NCBI GenBank assembly: GCA_023678885.1
Contig: CM042983.1
Location: 26,952,279 to 27,016,278 of the forward strand
Length of the DNA: 64,000 nt
Direction: 5' to 3'
Origin: Pogostemon cablin
Taxonomy: Eukaryota > Streptophyta > Magnoliopsida > Lamiales > Lamiaceae
Position 1 is the first letter of the stretch. Every line of letters starts with the position of its first letter. A model generated the notes under the pieces. That model was not told the origin of the DNA and made no database searches. It worked only from the letters and a program-made list of their open reading frames with translations. Shown here piece by piece: positions 1 through 9,971 of this stretch. The translations under genes and the position numbers were made by a program.

Positions 1-1235
1 ATGCATGAGTTGGGATTGTTGAGAAGCTTGTATGAGTTGATTTGGTATATGGGCTGGTGAATTTTTGTGCATTCATGTGTTCATGTGTTAATTTCCATTG
101 ATGAAAGCATGTATATTTGATAAGTATGTGGAATTCGTGTTGAATTGATCTTGATTATGTGCTATGAGGAGTACTTAGGATTCTATTACCTATGTGAGGA
201 TTTGAGCCTTTGTCATGCTTGATCATGATAGTTTATTCTTGAGAGAATCATTCATATGAACGTATTCTAGAACTTGGCTTGGCGTCTTGTGTGAAACTTA
301 TGATTGATGAATTGTTAGGACATGATCTTAGGCCATTATTGTGTAACTAAGTTACTTAGCCAAATTTTACCTTCTCAATGATCATATAAACCGTTGGTTA
401 CCCTGTTTGAGCCGATAGCTTTTTCTTTGGTAGCCGAACTAAATAGCCTTATGAACCTTTACTTGAGCCTTGATTAACCCATTCATTGGTAGAGAGTTGA
501 GGAGATTAAGAGTTGTAAGAAGAAGGAAGATAGAATGTGGTTGAATGAAAAGATTATGGTTAAATCTTGTTGAGGGGTAGTGCCCGAAACTGGTACCCCG
601 ATTGCTTAGATATGAAGTTTGAGGCTTTTAAAAGGAAGCCGATTGCTTATGAGAAGAAGGGTAGTGCCTAAAACCGGTACCCTAGTTTTCTAAAGAGATG
701 ATGTTGATGCACGGAAAAGAAGGAAAATCCATGAGAAGAAGAAGAGAAATTGGAGGAGATATTGCTGTAAGAAGAAGAAATCAATAACCTCCAAGGTAAC
801 TCTCTACTAGTGTCTTAAGTCACTTTACTTAAATTTTCCTACCTTTTTCCAAAGAGCCAACATTACAACCCAAAAACAAGTCCTTTGTGATCCTAGTGAA
901 GAGTGATTATAAGTTGATTTTTGAGACCTTTGCCAAGCTTATGGTTACGCGCGAATATGGATTGATATGAGTGTTTATACTAGACTATATAGTGTCTCAC
1001 GCACTTGAGTGAAAGAAAATAAATACTTATCTTGAGAGCTAGATTACTTAGTACTCCGAATGGTGTGTGATTGGATTGGTTTGGCATGAGTGATATATAT
1101 GAAGCAATTAATACTTGTTTGATTTAATGAAGTTGCATGTGTGGTATGTGTTGTACTTGATCTTGGTGAATTATGCACGACTCCTGTGGTTTGATTTGGT
1201 TGCCTCGGGACGAGCAACATGTAAGTTTGGGGGTT
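1..1235 (+). mobile_element. 3' internal non-coding part of an LTR retrotransposon
   Basis: No long reading frame is present. The stretch ends in a polypurine-like tract (AAGTTTGGGGG, 1223-1233) directly followed by TGATGAGTG, the start of an LTR. Two related segments around 573-600 and 659-682 repeat a 'gtagtgcc..aaac.ggtaccc' phrase, as seen in 3' untranslated regions of large plant gypsy elements. Left end lies outside the window. Assignment to the Tat/Athila-like group is inference from the tract and LTR style only. Confidence 0.45.
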
Positions 1236-1450
1236 TGATGAGTGTGTAAATTCACAAGTTTGGCACCATGTTTTGTGCTAGTTTTGGAGAGTTTTGATGT
1301 GAAAATAGGTGGAAAACCTATATATATTGTGAATTAGCATGAATCAGGTGTTGGTAGAGCTATTTGAGTGGTTTTCATAGCAAAAACGGAGTGGAAGTGC
1401 CAAGAATCGAAGAGACGAAGTCGAGACCATGCGAACCGCCAAGAAAAGAG

Positions 1451-1811
1451 GTGGGTTCGACCTGTTAGAGGAGGGTTCGACCTCTCCAGCAGGTCGAACC
1501 AGTGTTGGAGAAGTGCAGGAAGTAGGTTCGACCACGACTCGAGGGGTTCGACCTGTTCATCAGGTCGAACCATGGTTGAACCAGTTCGTGAGAAGCTGGG
1601 TTCGACCACGACATTGGGAGTTTGACCTGACGGTTGGCCGAACCAAGAGCAAAAATTGTCCAGTGATGAGGTTCGACCTGGGGTTCGACCAAGTCCTGAG
1701 AGGTTCGACTTGTTCAAGAGGTCGAACCAGTGCAGAATTCTTCCAGTAGCGGGGTTCGACTTGGAGTTCGACCTGTGGCCAGTAGTTCGACCTATTTGAC
1801 GAGGTCGAACC
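1451..1811. repeat. Cluster of GGTTCGACC / GGTCGAACC hairpin units in LTR 1
   Basis: About 11 forward motifs (GTTCGAC core) and 4 inverted motifs (GGTCGAACC) occur in 360 bp, plus a few one-base variants. Four pairs form 27-nt hairpins with 9-11 bp stems and 5-7 nt loops, at 1474-1500, 1545-1571, 1702-1728 and 1785-1811. Open frames here on both strands are by-products of the repeat. The cluster ends about 95 bp before the TATA box. Confidence 0.9.
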
Positions 1812-1906
1812 TACGTGTGGAAACTTACCTTATCCGGATTTTCGAGGCCAAAACGCGTGGGATCACTTGAAAAGCCCATTCCAAGCCCTAGAGACGTGAT
1901 TACAAG

Positions 1907-1914
1907 TATAAAAG
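1907..1914 (+). promoter_or_regulatory. Probable LTR 1 TATA box
   Basis: TATAAAAG follows the hairpin cluster and precedes a stretch rich in CATCATCATC, typical of a U3/R junction. The equivalent position in the two related LTRs also has a TATA-like box. Confidence 0.55.
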
Positions 1915-2917
1915 AAGGCTCATGCAGACAAAAAGAGACTCATCCATCATCATCATCAATGCGAGACAAGAGAAGAGATTGGTGATCCATCTGGAGGGCT
2001 GTGACAGAGCTTCCCTGGAGGTTCAAGTAAGATTGGTCCATCTAACCATGATTGTTCTTAGATCAATCATGGGCTAGAGCCACTTCGGTAGTTCTAGGGT
2101 TATGAAAGTTTCATGAGTTGATTTGTATTTCATGTGTATACTCCGTACAACACTACTTGTGGTTTAGTTTATATAAGATTGCACGTTTTTAATCCATACT
2201 CATAGTTGTTTTATGCATCGATAATCGTTGTGTAGAGTCTGAATACATAACATGGTTATTGATTGAGTGCGTTCACTAATGAGCAGGGTTTATTGTTATA
2301 ATTCTAAGTGAAGGGATTCCGAAGTCTTATTAGAACTGTCTTATATGAATATTTGCTAATTGAATTGAATTCGGGTTAACAAGTAGGATTAAGAGTATAA
2401 CTTTACAGTACCTAAAAAGGGAGATCAAATCGGGTTAGAGTACTAAGTGCACGGGAAATAATTGATTTTGATAGTACCTAGAAAGGGAGGTAAAGTATAC
2501 ATCTTGCTCTAAGGATACTCACACGTGTCAAAAGCTTATCTATTTGTGTCTATAGAATAGATTTGCATGGTCTAGCGATGCGTCCATAAACCACAAGGCA
2601 GAGTCGGATATCGACACACGAAAGTATGAATTAACGAATAAAACTGGATGGCCTGACAAACTACCTACTATCTTACTTGATCACAACTCACTTATCTTTT
2701 ATTCTTGTTATTATTTCTTGTTCTTTCAATTATTAATTGTTACTTAACACCAAAATTATTATATTTCCAAAATAGTCATAATCTACTAGAACCTAATTAA
2801 ATTGATATTTACCCGTCCCGTGGATTCGATATTTAACTTGGTCACCTTCGAAACTACAATTGATATCCTTCATACTTGGGGATTAAAATTGTGTATTGAG
2901 AAAATCACCATCACCAA

Positions 2918-4158
2918 CTTGTTCAGTTCTCTGTAATATATGCACATCCGCATGGTACCATCCTTCTTCTTTACAAACTAAACTGGAGCTCCCCAAGGGG
3001 ATACACTTGGTCTTATGAAGCTCAAGTCCAGTAACCCTTGTAGTTGTACCTTCAACTCTTGTAATTCTATAGGCGTCTTCCGATACGGTGCTTTTAATAC
3101 TGGTGCCAAACCAGGCATCAAGTCGATTGTGAACTCAATCTGTCTATCTTGTGGAACTCTTGGAAGTTCTTCTGGGAATACGTCTTCGTATTCACGTATA
3201 ACTGGCACAACGTTCACCTCCATAGGTGTAGTCTTACTATTCATCACATACACCAGAAATGCCTCGGCATGTCTGTTACGAACTTCCTTTATTGCCTTCA
3301 TAGCAGTTAAGATTTTTGATATAGTTCTGGTCCATGCTCCATGGAAGGTAATGCTCTCTTCTTCGTTCTAGTGAAAGATAATTTCTTTCTTACGCCATCT
3401 AATGGTTGCACAGTTTTCCATCAACCAATCCATTCCAAGGATAACATTGAAATCCTTAAGATTAATGACGTGTAAGGCAACTTTAAGCACCTTATCCTCA
3501 AATCTCACTTCTAAATCCCTCAACAGCCTTTCCACCTTCATAAATTTCCCAGATGGTATGCTTACTTCTAATGTAATACTTTCACTTCTATATTTAGTTT
3601 CTATTTTCATTTCCAAATGAGAAGAAATAAAAGAATGCATAGCACCAGTGTCAAATAATACAATAGCAGGTATGCCTTGGATTGAAATAATACCTGAAAC
3701 AGTTTCTAGGTCCTTGGCAGCTTCTTGTTGAGTTAGAGAGTAAACTCGAGCCTTTCAGGTGGATCCAGATCCCGTTCCAGTATTTTGTGTGTTCACCTTG
3801 GGGCACTGCCATTGAGTATGTCCTGACTATTTGCACCAGTAACATATACCTTTTCCCTTCAAACATGGGCTGGGTGGTTCTTTCCACAAGTATTACAAGC
3901 ATTCCCTTATGGCTGGATATTAGAACCTTGGCGGATAGGTACCCTTTTAGCTGGTGGTTGATTGCCTGGTTTGTGAGGTGTCCATGCCCCCTTATGTTTT
4001 TCTTTGTTGACAGATGGTTTTTCCCTTGCAGAACCTAGATCAAGGTGTGCGTCCACCTCTAGGGTGTTTTCAACAGCAATTGCATAGAGCTGGTTCCTTT
4101 GCACTGCAAGGATGCTGCTATTAGGCGTTATTTGTGCACTCCAACTAAAATCCCCAAG
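2918..4158 (-). pseudogene. gag C-terminus, protease and N-terminal reverse transcriptase of gypsy element
   Basis: Near 3900-3790 two cysteine motifs typical of this group can be read (CNTCGKNHP, and CYWCK..GHTQWQCP in a shifted frame). The retropepsin-like part at 3660-3370 shows DTGAMHSFIS and VILGMDWL. The RT entry region at 3301-2980 shows EYEDVFPEELP, FTIDLMPG, APYRKTP and SVSPWGAP; the next codons carry an in-frame TAG and then KKKDGT...YRELNK before similarity ends near 2918. Frameshifts lie in the zinc-knuckle region and between domains. In a working element this would be one Gag-Pol polyprotein for packaging, processing and copying the RNA. Family membership is clear; the sublineage (Tekay/Del-like) is inferred from the paired zinc motifs and Met primer. 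Confidence 0.85.
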
Positions 4159-5256
4159 TGTAGAGATGTCAATTATAATGGCAAGTACCCCAGTTAAATA
4201 TCATTCCCACTGTGATAGTTAATTATCTGTTTAATTTATATTACTATTCAACTAGAATTATTGTAACCAATTTTCAAGATTTGAATTCAATTAATATCTA
4301 AAGTATTGAAATAACAAATAACTTAAAAATAAAAGCAAAGGAGAATTATTCGAGATTGAATTAAGAGAGAAATAACAGCTCGAAGTATTAGGTTTAGTGC
4401 AATTGATTTGGTTTCCTAGACGTCCTATTGTTCATTCATGCCATTTTAATGGAAATACATCACAAGACCCTATTAACCTACCGAATATGATCCGATTTCA
4501 AGTTAATAGTATTATTCAATTAAAATCAAAAGATGCGTGAGTAATTTTGACCCTCATTCCTAGATACTAATAATGGAAACTTAAAGAACCTTTGGATGGC
4601 CCGTTTGACTAACAAACATTCTCTGAAAGTACTACCCAATCTTATTCACTCCCTACTTGAATTCTTAATTGCATTGTTCCACTAAGAATGTCAAGTATCT
4701 AATTTACCAGCCCCTTGGAATTATTATGTTCACGGACAAACTACTATAATACCTAACAAATAGATAATATTAATTATATTTGCACACAAGCTAACGCAAC
4801 ATACCAAGCATCACGGGCAACATCAATGATGAATTCCGAAGACGTTACAAATATTTAAACATGGTCTTAATCAAACAAATAAATTAGAATGTCAATATAG
4901 CATGAATTTACAACAGTTGTCTAGGGTTCCCAAATCAACTCCACTAACCTTCAATCCCTAGAACTGTAAAGGTATTTAGATCATGAGGTTACACACAACC
5001 CTCATGGCTGACAATTTTATATCAAGATCAACAAAATAAAAGAAACAAAACCCTAGTGTCAAGTGGTTTTCACTCTCCCTCCGTCTCTCCGATTGGATTG
5101 TCTCTCTCAACCGCACTTGAATCTTTCTCCGGACCGATAGAATGGATGAATTGAATAATCTGATGTGTGTGGGATGTGGATGATGGAGCGTGAATGGAAT
5201 TCACGATACGTTTCTGTTGGTGAACGATTGGTCCCTTCTCCAGGTGTTCTGGTCCC

Positions 5257-5265
5257 CTTTTTATA
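5257..5265 (-). promoter_or_regulatory. Probable LTR 2 TATA box
   Basis: TATAAAAAG on the minus strand lies about 90 bp downstream of the hairpin cluster, the same arrangement as in LTR copy 1. Confidence 0.5.
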
Positions 5266-5351
5266 TCTTGGTCCACCAAACTGACTCCCTTGGGCTATTT
5301 TACACGTTTTCAAGCACTGGAGGATGAAAATCTCAATTTTTGACCCAAACT

Positions 5352-5753
5352 AATGCAACACGTGTTGGGATGCCCAACTCAAGTTGCAACACGACTCGTG
5401 TTTCCTTGATATGCAAGCACGGTTTGATAACACGAGTCGTGTTATCAAACCGTGCACTCATCTGTCAAGCTGTGTCACGATGCTCTAAAACTGGATTGGC
5501 CACGGCACCCAACACGAGTCGTGTTGCAAGTCTTGTAATGACTTGCCAACTCGTGTTGGCTCTCTGGATAAATTATGCGCGACTCTGCCTCTCACGACTC
5601 GCCACACGACTTGCTTCAGACGCAACACGACTCGTGTTGCAAGTCGTGTTGCTTCATGACAAGTCTTGTTCACCATTTTCCATTCTGACCATCTACAGCA
5701 CTCAACACAACTCGAGTAAGCAAGTTGTGTTGAGTGTTGCAACTCGTGTAAGG
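5352..5753. repeat. Cluster of AACACGACTCGTGTT-type palindromes in LTR 2
   Basis: At least eight palindromic or inverted units with a CGTGTTG / CAACACG core are present, including a perfect 39-nt palindrome at 5417-5455 (19-bp arms, one central G). A 156-codon open frame over this region is a by-product of the repeat and has no protein-like features. The position relative to the TATA box is the same as for the different motif in LTR copy 1. Confidence 0.9.
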
Positions 5754-5955
5754 GCTTTTTGTGCTCTTTTCTTGCCGTCTTCGGTTCTACTTTATCTTTA
5801 CCTATTTTAACCTTCAAAACTCAACAAAACACCTTAGTAGCACTATAATCATGCAAAACACGTATACCACGCAATCCCACACGAATATATGGTCTTGTTC
5901 AAATAAAAAATAGTGTATTGTGAGACCAAAAAGATGTAAATTTTCACTCTCATCA

Positions 5956-6592
5956 GCTGTTTATCTCTTTCCTTAAACCTAGCTCAAACCTTTAGTCTTT
6001 TGAGCTTCAGTGCTCACTAGATGAGGTGCATACCAAGACAGCTGATTGTACTTCCGTTCATACTCCATGACGGACAAGTTCCCTTACTTTAGATTCTGGA
6101 ACTCGTCTGCCTTCTTCTCTTGATATGTCAACGGAAGGTAGTTGCGAAAGACCACTATTTCTAAATCTTCCCAAGTCATTGCCGCCATTTGTTCCGGGGT
6201 TTGTGTACGTCTCATTGCTTTTCGCCAGTATCCTGCATCTCCTATGAGTGGAAAAGCTGCACAAGAGACTTTTTCAGCATTCGTACAGATCAAATGGTTG
6301 AATATCCTATCAAGAGCTTGAACCCATTCATCCACTAATGCCGGATCCCCACGGCCATTGAAAGTAAGTGGATTGTATCGCCTGAAATGTTCAAGTATGG
6401 CATTCGGGTCGTGTCATGGTGCAGCTGGGTTTGAAGTCACAGTGAAGTGTTGTGCAAGGCCTTCGAGCACAGTGGTGAGTGAGCTAAGGGGTCAACCACG
6501 GGTTGATTTGGAGCTGGAGTAGATGGTGCTCCGGGTGCGGGCCCTTGAGGTAAGCCTGGGGTGGTCCCGCGGGTTCGTCGCCCTTCAGCCAT
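5956..6592 (-). pseudogene. gag N-terminal part (Retrotrans_gag domain) of gypsy element
   Basis: The ATG at 6592 starts a Pro/Gly-rich leader (MAEGRRTRGTTPG) as usual for these Gags, ending in a TGA about 50 codons on. The conserved Gag core follows in another frame at 6335-6084: DEWVQALDRIF, FPLIGDAGYW, RRTQTPEQMAAMTWEDLE. A further shift gives MEYERKYNQLSWYAPHLV down to the LTR 2 insertion. Gag would form the virus-like particle. At least two frameshifts or stops precede the insertion, so decay is advanced. Confidence 0.85.
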
Positions 6593-6951
6593 TTTCTATG
6601 GGATTCATTGCGTTTAGCTTGTAAGTATAAAAGAAAGAGATAATAATATGTCATTTTCATTAATAGTACCAATTTTGACATAATCAGGTTCTACAATCAA
6701 AATGATGATGAAAATTTAGTAGAACCTAGATCTCCGAGCTTATAATAGCTTCTAGAGATGTACAATAAAAGCCTATCACATAATAGTCATAATAAATATA
6801 AAAAGTAGCTAGCAACAATAGGAAATGATAAATAATGACAACACGTCCTCGTAAGTTATACACTTTACGAGTCATAAACAACATCTAACAGGCAACATAC
6901 AACCCTACATCTAACCCCTAATCGTAAATCTGCGCATCTCCCTCACTGGTA

Positions 6952-7625
6952 CCTCATGTACTACAACGACTGCCCGACTCCTCTAGGATAGGATAATGGA
7001 AACTCATATCTAGAGGAAATTTGTAGATGATCGGTGGGTTAACCTCGTAATAAATCTCAATAAGAAGAAGGTCAGAAAAGAAGGTAGGTGCCGAGCCATC
7101 TATAGGAAGCTGAACACCCTTAGTCATCATAGGGTAATCATCAGAGCTAAAGAAGTCAAGGTATGGGGTGTCAAACGAGTCCTCAGGGAAGTAGGAGGGT
7201 TCCTGGTAGAGCTCATACACCCCCTCATGATGCTTTGGGAAAAAGGGATGAGCAATAGCGCTATCTCTCCCAAGGTGGAATGGAGGAAAATCAACATGCT
7301 CCTGCCACGTCATCCACAGACGAGCCATGAATGGTCAAAACTCCAGGCAGAGCATGTCACTATCCACCGGAATCCATGCATACTCTCGGATGGCCTCCCA
7401 TCCTAAGTCTTTCCTCTAGACTGGTAGTGACTCCACAACTATCCTAGTGGCTTCTAATCCTTCCCATTGAGGGATCTCACCCAAGATGTCCCACGCCGAC
7501 CACATCCGAGTGATGTGGATGCCTATCGAGTCAGAGGGGTCGCGCTCAATACTGCCATAATAGGCAAGTCGCTCGGTCATGGACTCGGAATGCATCGTAT
7601 AAGGCTCAGCCCTACGGTGATACAT
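6952..7625 (-). pseudogene. Extra ORF between primer site and gag, function unknown
   Basis: A single frame of about 224 codons runs from ATG 7625 to TGA 6952, with only two in-frame stops: TAG after VESLPV, and TGA after SDMLCLEF. Sequence on both sides of each stop stays protein-like and rich in aromatic residues (RMWSAWDILGEIPQW, RLWMTWQEHVDFPPFHLG). It lies between the Met primer site (8036) and gag (6592) in the gag orientation, so it belongs to the element or was captured by it. I do not recognise a domain. An ORF ahead of gag is known in Ogre-type elements, but those are not described as using an initiator-Met primer. Confidence 0.6.
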
Positions 7626-8035
7626 TTGCTTAAAATAAATTCTTAGTTACTTTCCATTTTAGCTAAAGTTAATAGCTTAAATATAATTCCCTAAAAAGTC
7701 CACTCAATCTATTAAAGTTCAGGTATAATGAAATTCAAATATTAGTCATACAACTCGAATACACATCATCACGAAGAGCATCTATCTCATGTATCATCAA
7801 CTCATAATTTCTTAAATCAATTAAAGTATCCATTGTCATCAAGTTTAATCATGTAATAACAATTGATAAATCCAAAATCAATTAAAATATCTATCAATAA
7901 TATACCTTGTGACGTAGCCGACGGAGCGAATGAGCAGGAGTTGGAATTTTATGCTTCCTAATTATTTATTTATATTTTTTTTTGAAAGTATAAATTCGTT
8001 TATTTTGTAAATGCAAGTCTACAGAACCGTAGACA

Positions 8036-8048
8036 TGCTCTAATACCA
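8036..8048 (-). other. Primer-binding site for initiator Met tRNA
   Basis: On the minus strand TGGTATTAGAGCA differs in one base from the canonical TGGTATCAGAGCA, four bases after the LTR end TGACA (8057-8053). This fixes the orientation and 5' end of the internal region of the gypsy element. Confidence 0.8.
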
Positions 8049-8052
8049 CACT

Positions 8053-8919
8053 TGTCACGATCCAATTTATTTATGTATAAAAAGAAAAATAATTAGATTT
8101 ATAAGTGATTTTTTTAATCTATCTAGAATAAAACAATTACATTAAATTTTATGATAATAATAAAGGAGAGTTTAATTAAACCATAATTATAATTTAAACA
8201 AACATATTAGAAATTGAGTAGCGAAAGTCTTTTGGTGATTTGTGTGCAGTGACAATTCTACACTCATTGTTCACTATTTCAATACTTATTTAATTAAAGC
8301 ACATGATACTTCTAAATTCTTCCAACCCTCCAACTCGTCGTCTGCCACGCCGGCTACACAATGTCATCTGTAAGGGAAACATAGAGGGGGTGAGCACACG
8401 GGAATGTACTCAATAGGGGATTTCCTGTTAAAATTCCACAATTGAAAATAATTTCATCTTTTGAGAAATGAACATCATGAGAGTAAAGGGGATTAACCTA
8501 TAGTCAGGTTGCCCGAAAGCGCTCATTATTTAATCCGTCAAAGTTATGCGAACGTGTTCGTCTTTTCTTATTGGCAAAAATGCCAACTGTAGGTACAGGT
8601 TCCCGGCCCACTGGTCTTAGGTAAGATTTTCATATATATCCATAACATCAATTAATGAAATTAAGTTCAATATAGAAATTGTAACAGAAAGTCCACCTTA
8701 ATGAAGACAAGTTTCACAAGCTTAAATTTAATTGAAGGTTGGGTACGAGCTTTGACGAAACTAGTTTCTCCTTGTCACCTTGATGCCTTCAAGAATTTAA
8801 ATTTACTTTTTAGAATATAAGTATACTTATTCATTTAAAATTTTCTAAGATGATTTGTTTCAAATGTCATAATCACATATATCATTTTTTTCAAATATTG
8901 TCAAGATATAATATAATAA

Positions 8920-8920
<1 letters not shown>
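8053..8920 (-). mobile_element. 5' LTR of the gypsy element (outer boundary not resolved)
   Basis: The LTR inner end TGACA lies at 8057-8053 on the minus strand and reads into GGATCGTGACA as in other chromovirus LTRs. The region to the right has no coding potential. The outer TG end could not be located; the AT-rich zone and microsatellite from 8921 may lie beyond it. Confidence 0.5.

Positions 8921-8970
<50 letters not shown>
8921..8970. repeat. (TTA)n microsatellite
   Basis: About 16 perfect trinucleotide units, followed by a short (TA)n/(TG)n run. Confidence 0.95.
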
Positions 8971-9285
8971 AGTTATATATATATATGTGTGTGTGTGTTG
9001 AAATCAGGTTTAATAAATAAATTATTCTCTAATTAAATTTTTACATATTTAAATTATATTATAATATTAATAAAAATACTTATCTTAAAAATTGACTTAT
9101 TTACTGTAATATTTCTTTTATTATTGTTATTATTATAATTTATGGTGTTATATTTATAACGTAGACATGATAACTTAAATCTTGGAAATACTGGGAAGTT
9201 ATAGTTAAAATTATGATATTATAAAACTAATATTGTTAAGACACGTAAAAAATTGAATATCCAATCTGCAAATCTTTTTCTAGCT

Positions 9286-9288
<3 letters not shown>

Positions 9289-9355
<67 letters not shown>
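9289..9355. repeat. (AT)n microsatellite
   Basis: About 33 dinucleotide units. Confidence 0.95.
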
Positions 9356-9357
<2 letters not shown>

Positions 9358-9960
9358 CAAAAATATCTTTTACCTCAGAAAAGAAAAAAATTCATATATT
9401 TCTTACTTACAGAAAATATTTTATATCTTTCTTTCTTGTTTAAGGGTTTTACTGTAGAAAAGATTTGATATATACCGTATAAAAGATTTGATATATATCT
9501 TGCTTACAGAAAAATATATATATCTTGCTTACAGAAAGCAGAAAAGATTTGATATCTTTCTTTCTTATTTAAGGGTTTTACCGTAGAAAAGATTTGATCT
9601 ATTTCTTACTTACAGAAAGATTTGATATCTTTCTTGTTTAAAGATTTTAAATTATATTAGCATTATTATCTCGTAGTGTTTCTACAGTTAGAACTCAGTC
9701 CATCAAATCTATAAAATAAAATATTATTACAGTTAACTGTGCTAATACAGTTCCACGTGATTCTATAGCTAATACAGAACTAATATTATTTTATGGCTAA
9801 CATGCTTCCAAAGTAAATGTTGATAATATTCTACTAATATTCTACAAATATTCTATATTTTACAGCTAACAGAAAAATAAAGAAACACGGAGAGTTAATA
9901 TTGATAATCTTCTATTAATATTCTACAAATATTCTATATTCTACTGCTAACAAAAAAACA
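9356..9960. repeat. Locally duplicated AT-rich DNA without genes
   Basis: Phrases such as AGAAAAGATTTGATAT and CTTTCTTTCTTNTTTAAGGG recur at 9420-9650. A second pair around ATATTCTACAAATATTCTATAT recurs at 9831 and 9919. No reading frame of interest was seen. Confidence 0.7.
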
Positions 9961-9971
9961 CAGAAACATAG

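Larger units (their letters stand above)
1236..2872 (+). mobile_element. LTR copy 1 (1.64 kb, hairpin-bearing family)
   Basis: Starts TGATGAGTGTG just after a polypurine tract and ends near ...GATATCCTTCA, so it has TG...CA ends. The same start and a related end (GATATTTAACT, then ACTTGGGGATT just outside) occur in the minus-strand LTR at 4159-5955. A hairpin cluster at 1451-1811 sits ahead of a TATA box at 1907. Probably the 3' LTR of the element whose tail fills 1-1235. Exact ends are uncertain because no clean target duplication was found. Confidence 0.65.
4159..5955 (-). mobile_element. LTR copy 2 (1.8 kb) inserted in the gypsy gag
   Basis: On the minus strand it starts TGATGAGAGTG at 5955 and ends ...GACATCTCTACA at 4159. 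It interrupts gag between RKEI-type and QITP-type coding segments that are contiguous in related Gag proteins. It is related at both ends to LTR copy 1 and carries its own hairpin cluster (5352-5753) ahead of a TATA box (5265-5257). Both LTR 1 and LTR 2 are followed by an ACTTGGGGATT stretch, so the true end may lie about 13 bp further. No clear 5-bp target duplication was seen. No internal region is attached, so it looks like a solo LTR. Confidence 0.7.
2918..8057 (-). mobile_element. Decayed Ty3/gypsy (chromovirus-like) retrotransposon, interrupted by LTR copy 2
   Basis: Read on the minus strand the order is LTR end (TGACA at 8057-8053), a primer-binding site complementary to initiator Met tRNA, an extra ORF (7625-6952), gag start (6592), gag body, then (after a 1.8 kb LTR inserted at 5955-4159) gag C-terminus with two zinc-knuckle-like motifs, protease and the first part of reverse transcriptase. 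It stops abruptly near 2918, where unrelated sequence next to LTR copy 1 begins. Integrase, RNase H and the 3' LTR are absent. Several stops and frameshifts make it non-functional. Confidence 0.85.

Noticed and set aside
1334..1749. Several open frames of 60-127 codons on both strands
   Set aside because: They arise from the GGTTCGACC repeat lacking stops in many frames; no start context, domain or codon pattern.
1451..1811. CRISPR-like array
   Set aside because: Motifs are short, inverted and irregularly spaced, and the sequence is a plant LTR; no spacers of constant length.
5340..5817. 156-codon plus-strand and 110-codon minus-strand ORFs
   Set aside because: Both lie over the palindrome cluster of LTR 2 and read repeated THR/VVL-type blocks; not protein-like.
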